Notes: a model not told the origin generated them from the letters alone. Shown: positions 41,718-50,802, numbered from the stretch's first letter. The stretch: DNA of 64,000 bases from Lysobacterales bacterium (GCA_017305135.1 JAFKNA010000004.1:186001-250000); one strand, 5' to 3'. Numbers and translations: made by a program.

Positions 41718-42038
41718 ATGACCGCTTATGCTGTTGCTGTGATACGCGAAACCCGGTTTGGCGAGGAGATCAAAGAGTACCTGCGACGCATTGATGACAC
41801 GCTGGCTCCGTACTCTGGTGAGTACCGCATACATGGTGGTCCTTATGAACTGCTTGAGGGTGCATGGTCCAGTGAGCTGATTGTCATAGCATTTCCCTCA
41901 ATGAAGCAGGCTCGGGACTGGTACGAGTCCGATGCGTACAGGGCAATTCGCTCCCTACGTGTCGAGCACACGGAAGGTGACGTTCTTTTGGTTCAAGGCG
42001 TACCGGAAGGTCACAAAGGCGCAGACATCCTCGATTGA
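41718..42038 (+). CDS. Cassette 4: DUF1330 protein
   Basis: 106 residues, dimeric alpha-beta barrel (ferredoxin-like) DUF1330 family. Marks: AYAVAVIRETRFGEEIKEYL, GEYRIHGGPYELLEGAWSSE, LIVIAFPSMKQARDWYESDA, and YRAIRSLR. TGGAG seven bases before ATG 41718; an in-frame TTG three bases upstream is less likely. DUF1330 genes are regularly found as integron cassettes. Function unknown. Confidence 0.85.
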   Translation: MTAYAVAVIRETRFGEEIKEYLRRIDDTLAPYSGEYRIHGGPYELLEGAWSSELIVIAFPSMKQARDWYESDAYRAIRSLRVEHTEGDVLLVQGVPEGHKGADILD

Positions 42039-42050
42039 CAGCCTTGGTGC

Positions 42051-42113
42051 GCTCTAAAAGTCATTCCAAGCGGACGCGCAGAAGCATGCGCCGCTTAACT
42101 CCAGCGGCCAGAC
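42051..42113 (+). other. attC-like site 3, degenerate
   Basis: Starts GCTCTAAAAG instead of GYCTAAC, then CCAAGCGGACGCGC / GCGCCGCTTAA form the stem pair. The 3' core is poorly kept (GGCCAGAC). It closes cassette 4 and the array. Confidence 0.6.
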
Positions 42114-42368
42114 TTTGGAGTTCATGAGCCGCACCGGGTTTCCCGAGGCTATTTGGTTGGGTCACGCTGCTTCATGCACCGCGCGCCATTGCCGATGGTA
42201 AGCCGCTTCGGTTCCTGCTGTCGGGCCGCTGGTCAGCCTTCTCATGGTCGGGCGGCACCCTCTGGGCCACCACGATGCCGCCGAAATGTGAGGTTGCGCC
42301 GCGAGCGTGGGATAGAGCGGCGCTAGGCTGCGGCTTCCGGCACCCGGCCGGATGACGAGGAGATCCTG
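42114..42368. other. Gap between cassette array and phytase-like gene
   Basis: 255 bases with no supported gene. Composition returns to high GC. A GACGAGGAG ribosome site lies just before the next ATG. Confidence 0.4.
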
Positions 42369-43664
42369 ATGGTGAACGCCCAACGCGCATTTCCCGCTCC
42401 CGTGGCATCGATTCTCTCCGTGTTTCTTGTTCCGCTGCTGCTCGCCGTGGCGGGCGCCACGCAGGCCGCAGCGCCGGTCAACGTGCATGCCTATGCCCAC
42501 GACAACCCGGGTTGGATCGTGCCCGGCCTGCACGTCGGTGGATTCTCGGGCCTGGTCCATGTCCCCTCCGATCCGCCCAACGTGGCCTACACGATCATGG
42601 ATCGGGGACCCAACGGGCAGGTGACGGTCGATGGCGAATCGAGGCGGACCTTTCCCTTTCCCGACCTTGCGCCGACGCTTGTCAAGCTGAAGTTCGTGGG
42701 TCACCGTGTCGAGGTCCTGCAGGCGATCCCGATCCGCCGACCCGACGGCCAGTTCGCCTCCGTGTTGCCGAACCTCGAGAGCCAGGACGAGACGCCGTGG
42801 GATGCCAACGGGCTCCTGCGGCTGCCGTTCGATCCGGAGGGTCTCGATCCGGAAGGCATTGCCTACGATCCGGTGACGGACACCTTCTGGCTCTGCGAGG
42901 AATACATGAGCCTGGCGCAGGTCCGGCGCGACGGCACGCTGCTGAAGCGGCTGGTGCCGGCGGGAATCGAGGCGCAACTCGGCGTGCCGTATGCCCGCGG
43001 GGTGCTGTCGCCCTGGCTGGCCGCGCGGCCGCAGAACCGCGGCTTCGAGGGTGTCGGCATCACGCCGGATGGGCGTTATCTGTTTGCGGCCGTGCAGGGC
43101 GGTCTGTTGCTGCCCGACAAGGCGACCGGCAACGCCAGCCGCGTGCGGCGCCTGGTCAAGGTGGATCTCGCGACCGACACGCAGGTGGGCGAATACCTCT
43201 ACCTCGCCGAGGAGGCCTCGTCCTTCGAGGTGCCGATCGCCCAGGCCGACATGAGCCTTTCCGATCTGGCCGCCATCGACGAGAACCGCGTGCTGGTGCT
43301 GGAGCGCGACAAGAATGCCGGCGCCTCGGCGCGCGTGAAGCGCGTGTATGCCGTCGACCTCGCCCTCGCCACCAACGTGCTGGGGATCGCCGACATCGCC
43401 GGCGCCAGTCTCGAATCCATGGACGCGTTGACGCTGGCGGCGAACGGCATCCGACCCGGCGCGAAGAGCCTGGCCGTGGATCTCCTGCAGGCGATCCCGG
43501 GCTTCCCTTACGAGAAGACCGAAGGCCTCGCGGTGGTTGATGCGAAGACGCTGCTCGTCTGCCATGACAACGATTACGCGATCGCCATCGATGGCACCAC
43601 GCGCACCGATACGGGCGAGGTCTCCCACAGCTACCGCCTGAAGTTCTCGCAGCGGCTGTTCTGA
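42369..43664 (+). CDS. Exported esterase-like activity of phytase family protein
   Basis: 431 residues with a signal peptide ending ATQAAA. Beta-propeller Phytase-like domain (Pfam family of esterase-like activity): LHVGGFSGLVHVPSDPPNVA, YTIMDRGPNGQV, FDPEGLDPEGIAYDPVTDTF, WLCEEYMSLAQV, NRGFEGVGITPDGRYLFAAV, LSDLAAIDENRVLVLERDKN and EKTEGLAVVDAKTLLVCHDN. Acidic residues in these blades probably bind Ca2+. Likely periplasmic or secreted. GGAG seven bases before ATG 42369. Confidence 0.87.
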   Translation: MVNAQRAFPAPVASILSVFLVPLLLAVAGATQAAAPVNVHAYAHDNPGWIVPGLHVGGFSGLVHVPSDPPNVAYTIMDRGPNGQVTVDGESRRTFPFPDLAPTLVKLKFVGHRVEVLQAIPIRRPDGQFASVLPNLESQDETPWDANGLLRLPFDPEGLDPEGIAYDPVTDTFWLCEEYMSLAQVRRDGTLLKRLVPAGIEAQLGVPYARGVLSPWLAARPQNRGFEGVGITPDGRYLFAAVQGGLLLPDKATGNASRVRRLVKVDLATDTQVGEYLYLAEEASSFEVPIAQADMSLSDLAAIDENRVLVLERDKNAGASARVKRVYAVDLALATNVLGIADIAGASLESMDALTLAANGIRPGAKSLAVDLLQAIPGFPYEKTEGLAVVDAKTLLVCHDNDYAIAIDGTTRTDTGEVSHSYRLKFSQRLF

Positions 43665-43741
43665 TCCCGCCGCGATGACCCGGACGCCGGCCGCCGCAGC
43701 TTTCTGAGGCGGCCGGTCTCTTCAACTCGCCGGCAGATCGA

Positions 43742-44239
43742 TCAGGCCGTCCGCCGCCCGGTATGCCGGGTCTCGATCAGCGCGTCGAGCCGGTAGCCGA
43801 GCTCGCGGGCGGTGGCCAGGTAGTCGTCGCGGGTGGCGGTGTCCATCACCGGTTCGCGGTGCAGCAGCCACAGGTGCTCGTAATCCGGGCTGCCGACCAG
43901 GGCGGTGCGGTAGTCCGGATCCAGGCGCAGGATCCAGTAATCGCCGCGGGTGAACGGGATCCAGCGCAGTCCCTCGGGCAGGAAGCTCACTTCCAGCCGG
44001 CTCGGATCGCCCGGATTCGCCGGCTTCGCCACGCCGATCGATTCCTGCAGCGTGCCCTCGCCGTCGAAGGCGCGGTTCTGCACCCGGATCGCGCCATCCC
44101 CGTCGAGGCTGTAGGTGGCACTGACGTCGGTGTAATCGGCCGGCTCGTGCCGCATCGGCAGCCGCGCGATCTCGTACCAGATGCCGAGATAGCGGGGCAG
44201 CTCCAGCGCGTCGACGGTGGGCGGGGCAGGGCGGTTCAT
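43742..44239 (-). CDS. Lipocalin family protein (Blc-like)
   Basis: 165 residues. Lipocalin motif 1 is YLGIWYEIARLPMRHE (GxW), then DYTDVSATYSLDGDGAIRVQ, GDYWILRLDPDYRTALVGSP (motif 2) and YEHLWLLHREPVM (motif 3). Related Blc binds lysophospholipids at the outer membrane, but this copy has no signal peptide, at least from ATG 44239 with AGGAG upstream. An upstream extension to 44416 does not give a clean signal. So it may be cytoplasmic. Confidence 0.9.
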   Translation of the reverse strand: MNRPAPPTVDALELPRYLGIWYEIARLPMRHEPADYTDVSATYSLDGDGAIRVQNRAFDGEGTLQESIGVAKPANPGDPSRLEVSFLPEGLRWIPFTRGDYWILRLDPDYRTALVGSPDYEHLWLLHREPVMDTATRDDYLATARELGYRLDALIETRHTGRRTA

Positions 44240-44348
44240 CGGGTTCTCCTTGGCGGTGGCGGCGTGCAGGCATCCGGCGGCGTGGCACGGCAGCGGCCAC
44301 GCTACCCGGTGCCGCGTGAACCGGCACGAACATTCCCCAGCGGCAGCG

Positions 44349-46253
44349 CTACCGCACGGTGCCCGCCGGTGCGAGCTCTGCCTGCCCCGCAGCCGCGAGC
44401 TGCCCCTGCACCTCATTGATCGACGCCCGGATGCGACGGGTGAACACCGATTCGCCGTGGTGCAGGAGCAGCAGGTATTCGGTGGCGCGGGTCATGGCCA
44501 CATAGAGGAGGCGCGCGGCCTCGGCTTCGTCCCCGCCGGCTCGCGGCATCGCGCACAGGCCGGGGATCACCACGAAGGGGAACTCCAGGCCCTTGCTGGA
44601 ATGCATGGTGAGGAGTTTCACCGTGTCGCCGCCGTCGAACAGTGCATGCTTGCCGGCGCCCCGGGCGAGGCTGCGCGGGATGCCGGCGCCGGCGAGTTCG
44701 CGCGCGATCGCCTCGCCTTCCCACTGGTTGCGGTGGATGACCGCCATGTCGCCCCAGGCGCGGCCGCGTGCGTGCTCGTCGCCCAGCGCCGTGACCAGGG
44801 TGCGCAGTTCCTCGCGCGCGCCGGCGGTGCGGACCAGCTCCGGTACCGGTCCGCGGCGACCGGCGCTTTCCGGCGCCACCAGCGGGATGTGGTCGTCATC
44901 CTCGGCGCGCTCGGCGAGGATCTCCTGCGCGAAGTTGCGCGCCACGGACAGGATCTCCAGCGTGTTGCGGTAGTTGAGGCGCAGGATCGTGGTGCGCCCC
45001 TGCGCCTGCACGCCGAGGCTTTTCCAGGTCGCCTTGCGGCGCTCCGCCTTGCCGTAGATGTTCTGCGCGTCGTCGTAGAGGATAAGCAGCGAATTGGTGG
45101 CCGGATCCACCATCTGCACGATCAGGCGGTACCAGTCCGGCTCGAAGTCGTGGCCCTCGTCGATCAGGATGGCGCCGTACTGGAAGCGCGGGATCCGCCC
45201 CTGCTCGACGCCGGCGATCACGCGCTCGACCATCTCGCCGAAGAAGTCGGCCGCATCGTCCGGCGGCAGCGGCACGTGGTAGCTCGCCAGCATGTGCCGG
45301 CACCAGCGGTGGAAGTTGTAGACCTGCACCTGCCCGGCGATGCCGCGCGCCGCCATCAGGCGCTCCAGCCGCGCGGCGAGCGTCTTGTTGTAGCACAGCA
45401 CCAGGATCGGCTTGCCAAGTGCGCGCGCCAGGTGCATGGCGCGGAAGCCGAGGATCATCGTCTTCCCCGAGCCGGCAACGCCGTGGATGATGCGATGCTC
45501 GCCGCCGAGCGAACGCGCCAGCAATTCCTGCTGCTGGTCCATCACCTCGACGAGGTCCGGAATTTCGACCGCGCGCGCCTCGAACGCGCTGCCGTCGAAC
45601 AGGCCGAACTGGCCATTGCCCGGTTCCAGGCGGAGGTCCGGGAACAGGTGCCAGCGCACGCGGTCGAGCTGCGGCAGGGTGAGGGCCACCGGGAACACCT
45701 GCGGGAACATCGCCCACAGCCGCTCCTGGAAGGCTTCCGCATCCACCGTCTCGTACATCTCGTCGCGGCAGATCACCAGGTGCGGCGGCAGCACCTCGGC
45801 GAGACCGCCCTCGTCGAACTGGCGGCGAGTGATGTTGGCCAGCACCACCCCGAACGCCCACGGCATCACCAGCTTGCCGGCATGGCGGTGTCCATCGGGA
45901 TGACGCAGCGCGGGGTCGCGCTCCAGCACTACGCCAATCTCCAGCGCACAGGCGCGCGCCTGCAGCAGCGGGCTGGTTTCCTTCACCAGGCCGCGAGGGG
46001 TGACCAGGGTGAACCGGGTGCGGTCGGCCTGGCGGATGGATTCCGCCTTCCAGTCCTTGACCTCCAGCACCAGCAGGCCGCGCCGCGGATGCACGACGAC
46101 GAAGTCCGGATGCCGCTGGCGCAGGCCGATCGGCGCGTCGTACCAGACGAGGTAGTCGTCCTCGAGCTTCTGCTCCAGCCGCTCGGACAGCCGCTTCTCG
46201 CCCGCCGTCATGCGCGGCAGGCAGGTGTTGCGGCTCGGAATGAGTGTCGCCAT
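44349..46253 (-). CDS. NERD-domain UvrD/Rep-like DNA helicase
   Basis: 634 residues. N-terminal NERD nuclease-related domain (DFVVVHPRRGLLVLEVKDWK, residues 49-69). The SF1 helicase core follows: Walker A IHGVAGSGKTMILGFRAMHL, motif II ILIDEGHDFEPDWY, motif III ILYDDAQNIYG, motif IV RTTILRLNYRNT, motif V KLLTMHSSKGLEFPFVVIPG and motif VI RLLYVAMTRATEYLLLL. Predicted ATP-driven 3'-5' translocase with possible nuclease activity in DNA repair or defence. Start ATG 46253. Divergent from the cytochrome pair. Confidence 0.92.
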   Translation of the reverse strand: MATLIPSRNTCLPRMTAGEKRLSERLEQKLEDDYLVWYDAPIGLRQRHPDFVVVHPRRGLLVLEVKDWKAESIRQADRTRFTLVTPRGLVKETSPLLQARACALEIGVVLERDPALRHPDGHRHAGKLVMPWAFGVVLANITRRQFDEGGLAEVLPPHLVICRDEMYETVDAEAFQERLWAMFPQVFPVALTLPQLDRVRWHLFPDLRLEPGNGQFGLFDGSAFEARAVEIPDLVEVMDQQQELLARSLGGEHRIIHGVAGSGKTMILGFRAMHLARALGKPILVLCYNKTLAARLERLMAARGIAGQVQVYNFHRWCRHMLASYHVPLPPDDAADFFGEMVERVIAGVEQGRIPRFQYGAILIDEGHDFEPDWYRLIVQMVDPATNSLLILYDDAQNIYGKAERRKATWKSLGVQAQGRTTILRLNYRNTLEILSVARNFAQEILAERAEDDDHIPLVAPESAGRRGPVPELVRTAGAREELRTLVTALGDEHARGRAWGDMAVIHRNQWEGEAIARELAGAGIPRSLARGAGKHALFDGGDTVKLLTMHSSKGLEFPFVVIPGLCAMPRAGGDEAEAARLLYVAMTRATEYLLLLHHGESVFTRRIRASINEVQGQLAAAGQAELAPAGTVR

Positions 46254-46454
46254 GCAGCCCCCCGTTTTCCCGGTCCGCAAAACTAGCCCATACCGGTGGC
46301 TTCTGCAGCCGGTGCAGGCCGGGGCGGACGAAGCCACGACCGCGTTCATCGATGCGACGCCGCCTGCAGGTTCGAGGAAATTCATCTTCGACCGGCGAGA
46401 CTGGCGTGGCGCCGCATCGGAGCACCAGCGCGCGCGATCGGGAAAGGGGACACC

Positions 46455-47105
46455 ATGAAGGCAGCCATCGTCGTCATCGCCGCATCGCTGGCTTCCGGCG
46501 GCCTGTCCGCGGCGGCCCCCGATGCCGCGGCCATCGTGCGCGAGGGCAACGACAAGGGCGCGCCACCGTGCATCGCCTGCCATGGCGCCCATGGCGAAGG
46601 GCAGGTGGCCGGCGGATTTCCGCGCCTCGCCGGGCTCGACGCCGCCTACATGGAGCGGCAGATGGACGACTTCGCCAGCGGCTCGCGTGACAACGCGGTG
46701 ATGAAGCCGATCGCGAGCGCATTGTCCAAGGAGGAGCGCCGGGCGCTGGCCCGCCACTACAGCGGACTCGCCCCTCCCGCGGCATCGGAACCCGCCGCCA
46801 GCGACGAACTCGACCCGCAGGGCGAATCGATCGCGCTCCGCGGCCGCTGGGAAGGACAGGTGCCGGCCTGCGTCGCCTGCCACGGGCCGTCGGGTGTCGG
46901 CGTCGGAAGCCATTTTCCGCCCCTGGCGGCGCAGCCTGCCGGCTATATCGCGGCCCAGCTCCACGCCTGGAAGGACGGCCAGCGGCGCAATGATCCGATG
47001 GGCATGATGCAGCACGTCGCCAGCGAGCTCGACGAGGCGGAGATCCAGGCGGTGGCCGGCTGGTTCGCGGCGCAGCCGGCGATGATCGAGGAAGGTGGAC
47101 CATGA
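46455..47105 (+). CDS. tsdB: Diheme cytochrome c4-type protein (TsdB-like)
   Basis: 216 residues with signal peptide (VVIAASLASGGLSAAA). Two c-type heme sites, CIACHG (residue 39 area) and CVACHG (residue 139 area), each with a distal Met (ASGSRDNAVM and NDPMGMM). This is the c4 layout with twofold symmetry. The last four bases overlap the start of the TsdA-like gene, and TsdB/TsdA pairs are known electron partners, so it likely passes electrons from thiosulfate oxidation to an oxidase. Symbol is by analogy. Confidence 0.82.
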   Translation: MKAAIVVIAASLASGGLSAAAPDAAAIVREGNDKGAPPCIACHGAHGEGQVAGGFPRLAGLDAAYMERQMDDFASGSRDNAVMKPIASALSKEERRALARHYSGLAPPAASEPAASDELDPQGESIALRGRWEGQVPACVACHGPSGVGVGSHFPPLAAQPAGYIAAQLHAWKDGQRRNDPMGMMQHVASELDEAEIQAVAGWFAAQPAMIEEGGP

Positions 47106-48160
47106 GCGGGACCGGCGTGATCCGTCTTCCGGCGCTGGCCGCGCTGGCGTTGCTGCTGGTCGCCTGCTCGGGCGGCGGGGCGCCTGCCGAGGAAGCACGC
47201 GCGGCAGAGCTCGCACCGGCTGCGGCGCCGGCCGTCGAGCGGCCGCGTCTACCAGCAATGGCGACCTCCGACAACGCCCAGGCGGCCACGGCGCAGTCGC
47301 CGCCATCTGCATCGCGCGATGGCGGCGAAATGCCGCAACGCGCTGCGCGGGCCGCGTTCGTGCCACCCGCGGAAAGCGCCATCCCCGTCGACGCGTTCGG
47401 CGCGATGATCCGGAAGGGGCGCGACATCTTCATGCACACGGGCCGCTACGCCGGCGAGTACGTCGGCAATTCGCTGGCCTGCGTCAACTGCCACCTCGAC
47501 GCTGGGCGCCGCGCCGATTCGGGGCCGCTATGGGCGGCCTGGGTGCGTTACCCGCGCTACCGCGCCAAGAACGACGAGGTGAACTCCTTCGCCGAGCGCC
47601 TGCAGGGCTGCTTCCAGTACTCGATGAACGGCAAGGCGCCGCCGCCGGACGGGGAGGTGATCGAGGCGCTCTCGACCTATTCCTACTGGCTCGCCACCGA
47701 CGCGCCGACCGGCGTGGATCTGCCGGGTTTCGGCTACCCCAAGCAGGGCTTCGAACCACCGGAAAAGCCGGACTACGGCCGTGGCGAGAAGGTGTACCGG
47801 GAAAGCTGCGCGATCTGCCACGGCGCGGAGGGCGAGGGGCAGGCGGTGGCCGGCGTGCAGGTGTTTCCGCCGCTGTGGGGCGCGCAGTCGTTCAACTGGG
47901 GCGCGGGCATGCACGAGCTCGACAACGCCGCGGCGTTCATCAAGGCCAACATGCCGCTCAGCCTCGGCGGCACCCTCGGCGACCAGCAAGCCTGGGACGT
48001 GGCGATGTTCATGAACAGCCACGAACGCCCGCAGGATCCCCGCTTCACCGGCGACGTGGCGGAAACGCGCAGGCGCTTCCACGACACGCGCTGGTCGCTG
48101 TACGGCGTCGAGGTGAACGGGCGCCTGCTGGGCCGGGGCACGGAGGCGCCGGGAGGTTGA
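47102..48160 (+). CDS. tsdA: Diheme thiosulfate dehydrogenase-like lipoprotein (TsdA-like)
   Basis: 352 residues, lipoprotein signal ending LVAC. A long low-complexity linker (residues 22-95) leads to a diheme cytochrome: GNSLACVNCHLDAGRRADSG (heme 1) and SCAICHGAEGEGQ (heme 2). The context WAAWVRYPRYRAKNDEVNSF, AERLQGCFQYSMNG matches TsdA, in which a Cys (here in QGCFQYSMNG) can ligate the catalytic heme. Forms tetrathionate from thiosulfate, or the reverse. ATGA overlap with the preceding cytochrome gene. The linker and lipid anchor are unusual. Confidence 0.82.
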   Translation: MSGTGVIRLPALAALALLLVACSGGGAPAEEARAAELAPAAAPAVERPRLPAMATSDNAQAATAQSPPSASRDGGEMPQRAARAAFVPPAESAIPVDAFGAMIRKGRDIFMHTGRYAGEYVGNSLACVNCHLDAGRRADSGPLWAAWVRYPRYRAKNDEVNSFAERLQGCFQYSMNGKAPPPDGEVIEALSTYSYWLATDAPTGVDLPGFGYPKQGFEPPEKPDYGRGEKVYRESCAICHGAEGEGQAVAGVQVFPPLWGAQSFNWGAGMHELDNAAAFIKANMPLSLGGTLGDQQAWDVAMFMNSHERPQDPRFTGDVAETRRRFHDTRWSLYGVEVNGRLLGRGTEAPGG

Positions 48161-48262
48161 GCGGGCGGAACCGCGCCGACGCGATGGGAGCGGGTTGCGT
48201 CCAGACGGGCTGCGCCGCCTGGTGCGGGTTTGCGGGCTTGGGCGGGTTCAAGATTTTCCCTT

Positions 48263-48302
48263 GCAAAGGCGCTGGGTCGCGGCGTTCGCCGGGACGGCGA
48301 CT
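48263..48302. repeat. REP hairpin in convergent gap
   Basis: AAAGGCGCTGGGTCGCGGCG then TTCGCCGGGACGGCGACT, a close copy of 20199-20230. It separates the convergent tsdA-like and MFS genes. Confidence 0.65.
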
Positions 48303-48307
48303 GATTG

Positions 48308-49735
48308 TTACATTCTGGCCGCCCGCGGCCAGATGAGGCGCAGGCAGAGCGCCGGCGCAAGCGCGAACAGCGCGAACAGCCAGCGCGATGCGAGCGCGGC
48401 GTCCAGTTCGCTGCCGCCCGCCACGGGTCGGCCGACGAGGTTCACCACCAGTCCGGCCAATGCCGCGCCGAACGCCGTGGCGCAGAGCTGCACGGTCATG
48501 ATCGACGAGGCGGCAAGATCCGGCTCGTCCGGCGGCGCGGCCGTCAGCACCTGCGCAGACAGGTGCGGGTAGGCGATGCCGACGCCGAAACCGCAGGTCA
48601 CCATGGCCGCGCTGATGGCCAGCATCAGCGCGGGCTGGCCCGACGGCAACGGCATCAGCACCGCCAGCGCGGCCGTCGCGAGCAGTGCCAGGAGCGGCGC
48701 GGCCCGCAGTGCCGCCGTGCGGCGCGTGCCCTGCAGGCCCGAGGTGAGGAGCGAGCCGGTGGTCCAGCCGACCGACATCAGGGCGGCGATGTAGCCCGCC
48801 ATCAGCGGCGAACTGCCATGGATCGACTGCAGGAACAGCGGCACGAAGATCTCCGTGCAGGTGACGGTGACCGCGAGCAGCACGGACATGGCGTAAAGCC
48901 CACCCAGCGGGCTGGAGATGCGGAAGCTGCCGCGCGGCAGCAGGCGGCTGCCGGGCTGATGCTGCGCGCGGACGAAGGCGGCCATCAGGCCGGCGCCGAC
49001 TGCGAGCCAGGCGGCCATCGCCGGCAACGAAGCGCTTACGCTGGCGACCGAGGCGGCCAGCACCGCCGCGGTGAGCACGAGCAGTTGCAGCACCGGCAGC
49101 GGCGCCGGCGCAGCGCCATCCGCCGTGCGGCCGGGCAGCACGCGCAGCGCCAGCCAGGCGAACACCGCGATCAGTGGCACCAGCGACCAGAACGCCGCCC
49201 GCCACATGCCGAGTTCGGCGAATACGCCGCCAAGCGCGGGGCCGAGCAGGGTGGCGATGCCCCACATGCCGGACACCATCGCCAGCGCGCGCGGCCACAG
49301 CCGCTCGGCGAACACGATGCGCACCATCGCATAGGGCAGGGCCACCAGCGCCCCGCCGGCGAGCCCCTGCAACGTGCGCCCGGCGAGCAGCACCGGCATG
49401 GAGGCGGCCAGCGCGCAGGCCAGCGAGGCGAGCGCGAACACGCCGGCCGCCAGCGCGTAGGCGCCGCGCGCGCCCATGCGGCCGAGCAGGCGCGAGGACA
49501 CCGCCGCGCCGACGATCGAAGCCACCACGTAGACGGTGGTGTTCCAGGCGTAGTATTCGATGCCGCCGATCTCCCGCACCACCGAGGGCAGGATCGTCGT
49601 GGCGAGATAGAGGTTCACCGCGTGCATCGCCACGCCGCCGCTGAGGGCCAGCGACACCAGCAGGTTGCGCCCGCGCAGGAGCTCGCTCCAGCCAGGTTGT
49701 GTGTCGCCCGGCGGAGGCGGGTCGGGTGCGGTCAT
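48308..49735 (-). CDS. MFS transporter (DHA2-like drug exporter)
   Basis: 475 residues with 12-14 hydrophobic helices. MFS motifs: SSRLLGRMGARGAYALAAGV (motif A, loop 2-3), GRTLQGLAGGALVALPYAMV (helix 4), and GMWGIATLLGPALGGVFAEL (motif C of antiporters, near residue 160). Likely exports drugs or metabolites with a proton gradient. ATG 49735 chosen; an upstream start at 49785 would add 16 weakly conserved residues. No linked regulator. Confidence 0.88.
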   Translation of the reverse strand: MTAPDPPPPGDTQPGWSELLRGRNLLVSLALSGGVAMHAVNLYLATTILPSVVREIGGIEYYAWNTTVYVVASIVGAAVSSRLLGRMGARGAYALAAGVFALASLACALAASMPVLLAGRTLQGLAGGALVALPYAMVRIVFAERLWPRALAMVSGMWGIATLLGPALGGVFAELGMWRAAFWSLVPLIAVFAWLALRVLPGRTADGAAPAPLPVLQLLVLTAAVLAASVASVSASLPAMAAWLAVGAGLMAAFVRAQHQPGSRLLPRGSFRISSPLGGLYAMSVLLAVTVTCTEIFVPLFLQSIHGSSPLMAGYIAALMSVGWTTGSLLTSGLQGTRRTAALRAAPLLALLATAALAVLMPLPSGQPALMLAISAAMVTCGFGVGIAYPHLSAQVLTAAPPDEPDLAASSIMTVQLCATAFGAALAGLVVNLVGRPVAGGSELDAALASRWLFALFALAPALCLRLIWPRAARM

Positions 49736-49940
49736 CGAGGTAGCGGGTCCTTCGCGCGGGCGGCGGATGCAGCCGATCCGCATTGTGCCTGCGTGTCCCA
49801 CGGTGTGCAGGTGATCGCGTCGTGGCGCTCTCCCGGGAGGGCCGGACCTCCGGGCCGGCCGCTCTTCGGCCTGCCCGCCGGTCGGATCGTGTTCATGCGC
49901 GCTCGGACACTCTCGCCGGACCCCACAATGAGGAGCCTTC

Positions 49941-50147
49941 ATGAGCGCGAGAGCCGGAATCGGAATCGTGTTGCTGATCGCGGGCCTGGTCCTGCTGTTC
50001 TTCGGCGTGCAGTCCACCGGCGCCTTCGGCGAGAAGGTGGTGCACGAAGTCACCGGCCGCTACACCGACGACACCATGATGTACCTGGTCGGCGGCGGCA
50101 TCGTGGCCGCGCTCGGGGTGGTGATGCTGGTGGTCGGGCGGAAGTAG
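49941..50147 (+). CDS. DUF3185 small membrane protein
   Basis: 68 residues, two hydrophobic helices (IGIVLLIAGLVLLFFGVQST and YLVGGGIVAALGVVMLVVGR) joined by a polar loop FGEKVVHEVTGRYTDDTMM. This is the whole DUF3185 domain. AGGAG eight bases upstream of ATG. Function unknown. Confidence 0.85.
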   Translation: MSARAGIGIVLLIAGLVLLFFGVQSTGAFGEKVVHEVTGRYTDDTMMYLVGGGIVAALGVVMLVVGRK

Positions 50148-50216
50148 TCGCAACCGGTTTGCAGCGCGGCGGCCGCTGCGCCACCATCGGTTTCCCTTCA
50201 GCACACGGAGAACGGC

Positions 50217-50453
50217 ATGGCCGACGCCGGGTTGCACACGCTGCAGACCTCGACGCCGCAGGAAGGATTCGAACTGGCGCTCAAGCTCTCCCGGATGGGG
50301 GTCAAGTACACCCAGCCTTCGGCCGAAGTGCGCGACAGGCTGCGCAAGGACTACGAGGACGATGCGGATGCCCTGATCGCGACCTCGCAGGTGGTCGCCA
50401 TCAACTTCCAGACCATTGCCGCCGCCAATGACTACTGGCGTGGCGCGCGCTGA
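50217..50453 (+). CDS. Small cytosolic protein of unknown function
   Basis: 78 residues, mostly helical: FELALKLSRMGVKYTQPSAE and LRKDYEDDADALIATSQVVA. No named domain recognised. GGAG-like ACGGAGAACGGC precedes ATG 50217. Coding bias is like its neighbours. Confidence 0.6.
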   Translation: MADAGLHTLQTSTPQEGFELALKLSRMGVKYTQPSAEVRDRLRKDYEDDADALIATSQVVAINFQTIAAANDYWRGAR

Positions 50454-50535
50454 AGCACCGCTGCCGCCTTGACCTGGATCAGGGCGGCGCGAAGCAGCTG
50501 CGTAGCATGCTGCGGGCTCGTTCCCGGAGCCTGCC

Positions 50536-50802
50536 ATGTCGGCGCAGCCTGATTCCGAAGCCAACGTCCACCTCTTCGACGCGCGTGGCATCGCCCGCCG
50601 TTTCCGCCATTCCGCCATCTTTGGCGCGCTCGGTGCGCTGCGCAATGGCGAGACCATGCGCTTCGTCAACGACCACGACCCGATCCCGCTGCTGGCGCAG
50701 ATCGACCAGCGCTTCGGCGGGCACGTGTCCGTCACCTACCGGCAGCGCGACGCCGGCGGGGTGGTAATCGATCTCGGCATCAGCGGATTGCCGGAAGAGT
50801 AA
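50536..50802 (+). CDS. DUF2249 protein
   Basis: 88 residues. DUF2249 fold (TusA-like): HLFDARGIARRFRHSAIFGA then LRNGETMRFVNDHDPIPLLA and YRQRDAGGVVIDLGI. The NDHDP motif is the family hallmark. Often found with nitrogen-oxide or heme-related genes and with the next gene's family. Three bases separate its stop from the next start. Confidence 0.87.
   Translation: MSAQPDSEANVHLFDARGIARRFRHSAIFGALGALRNGETMRFVNDHDPIPLLAQIDQRFGGHVSVTYRQRDAGGVVIDLGISGLPEE

Larger units (their letters stand above)
40193..42113 (+). mobile_element. Integron gene-cassette array without integrase in the window
   Basis: Four small plus-strand genes, each followed by an attC-like site or its remains; GTTAGGC core sites at 40193-40199 and 40235-40241 mark the left end. 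Base composition is clearly more AT-rich than either side. The first attC closely resembles the chromosomal-integron attC type known from Xanthomonas. No intI gene or Pc promoter is visible, so this is either a cassette cluster lacking an integrase or an array whose integrase lies elsewhere. Confidence 0.78.
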
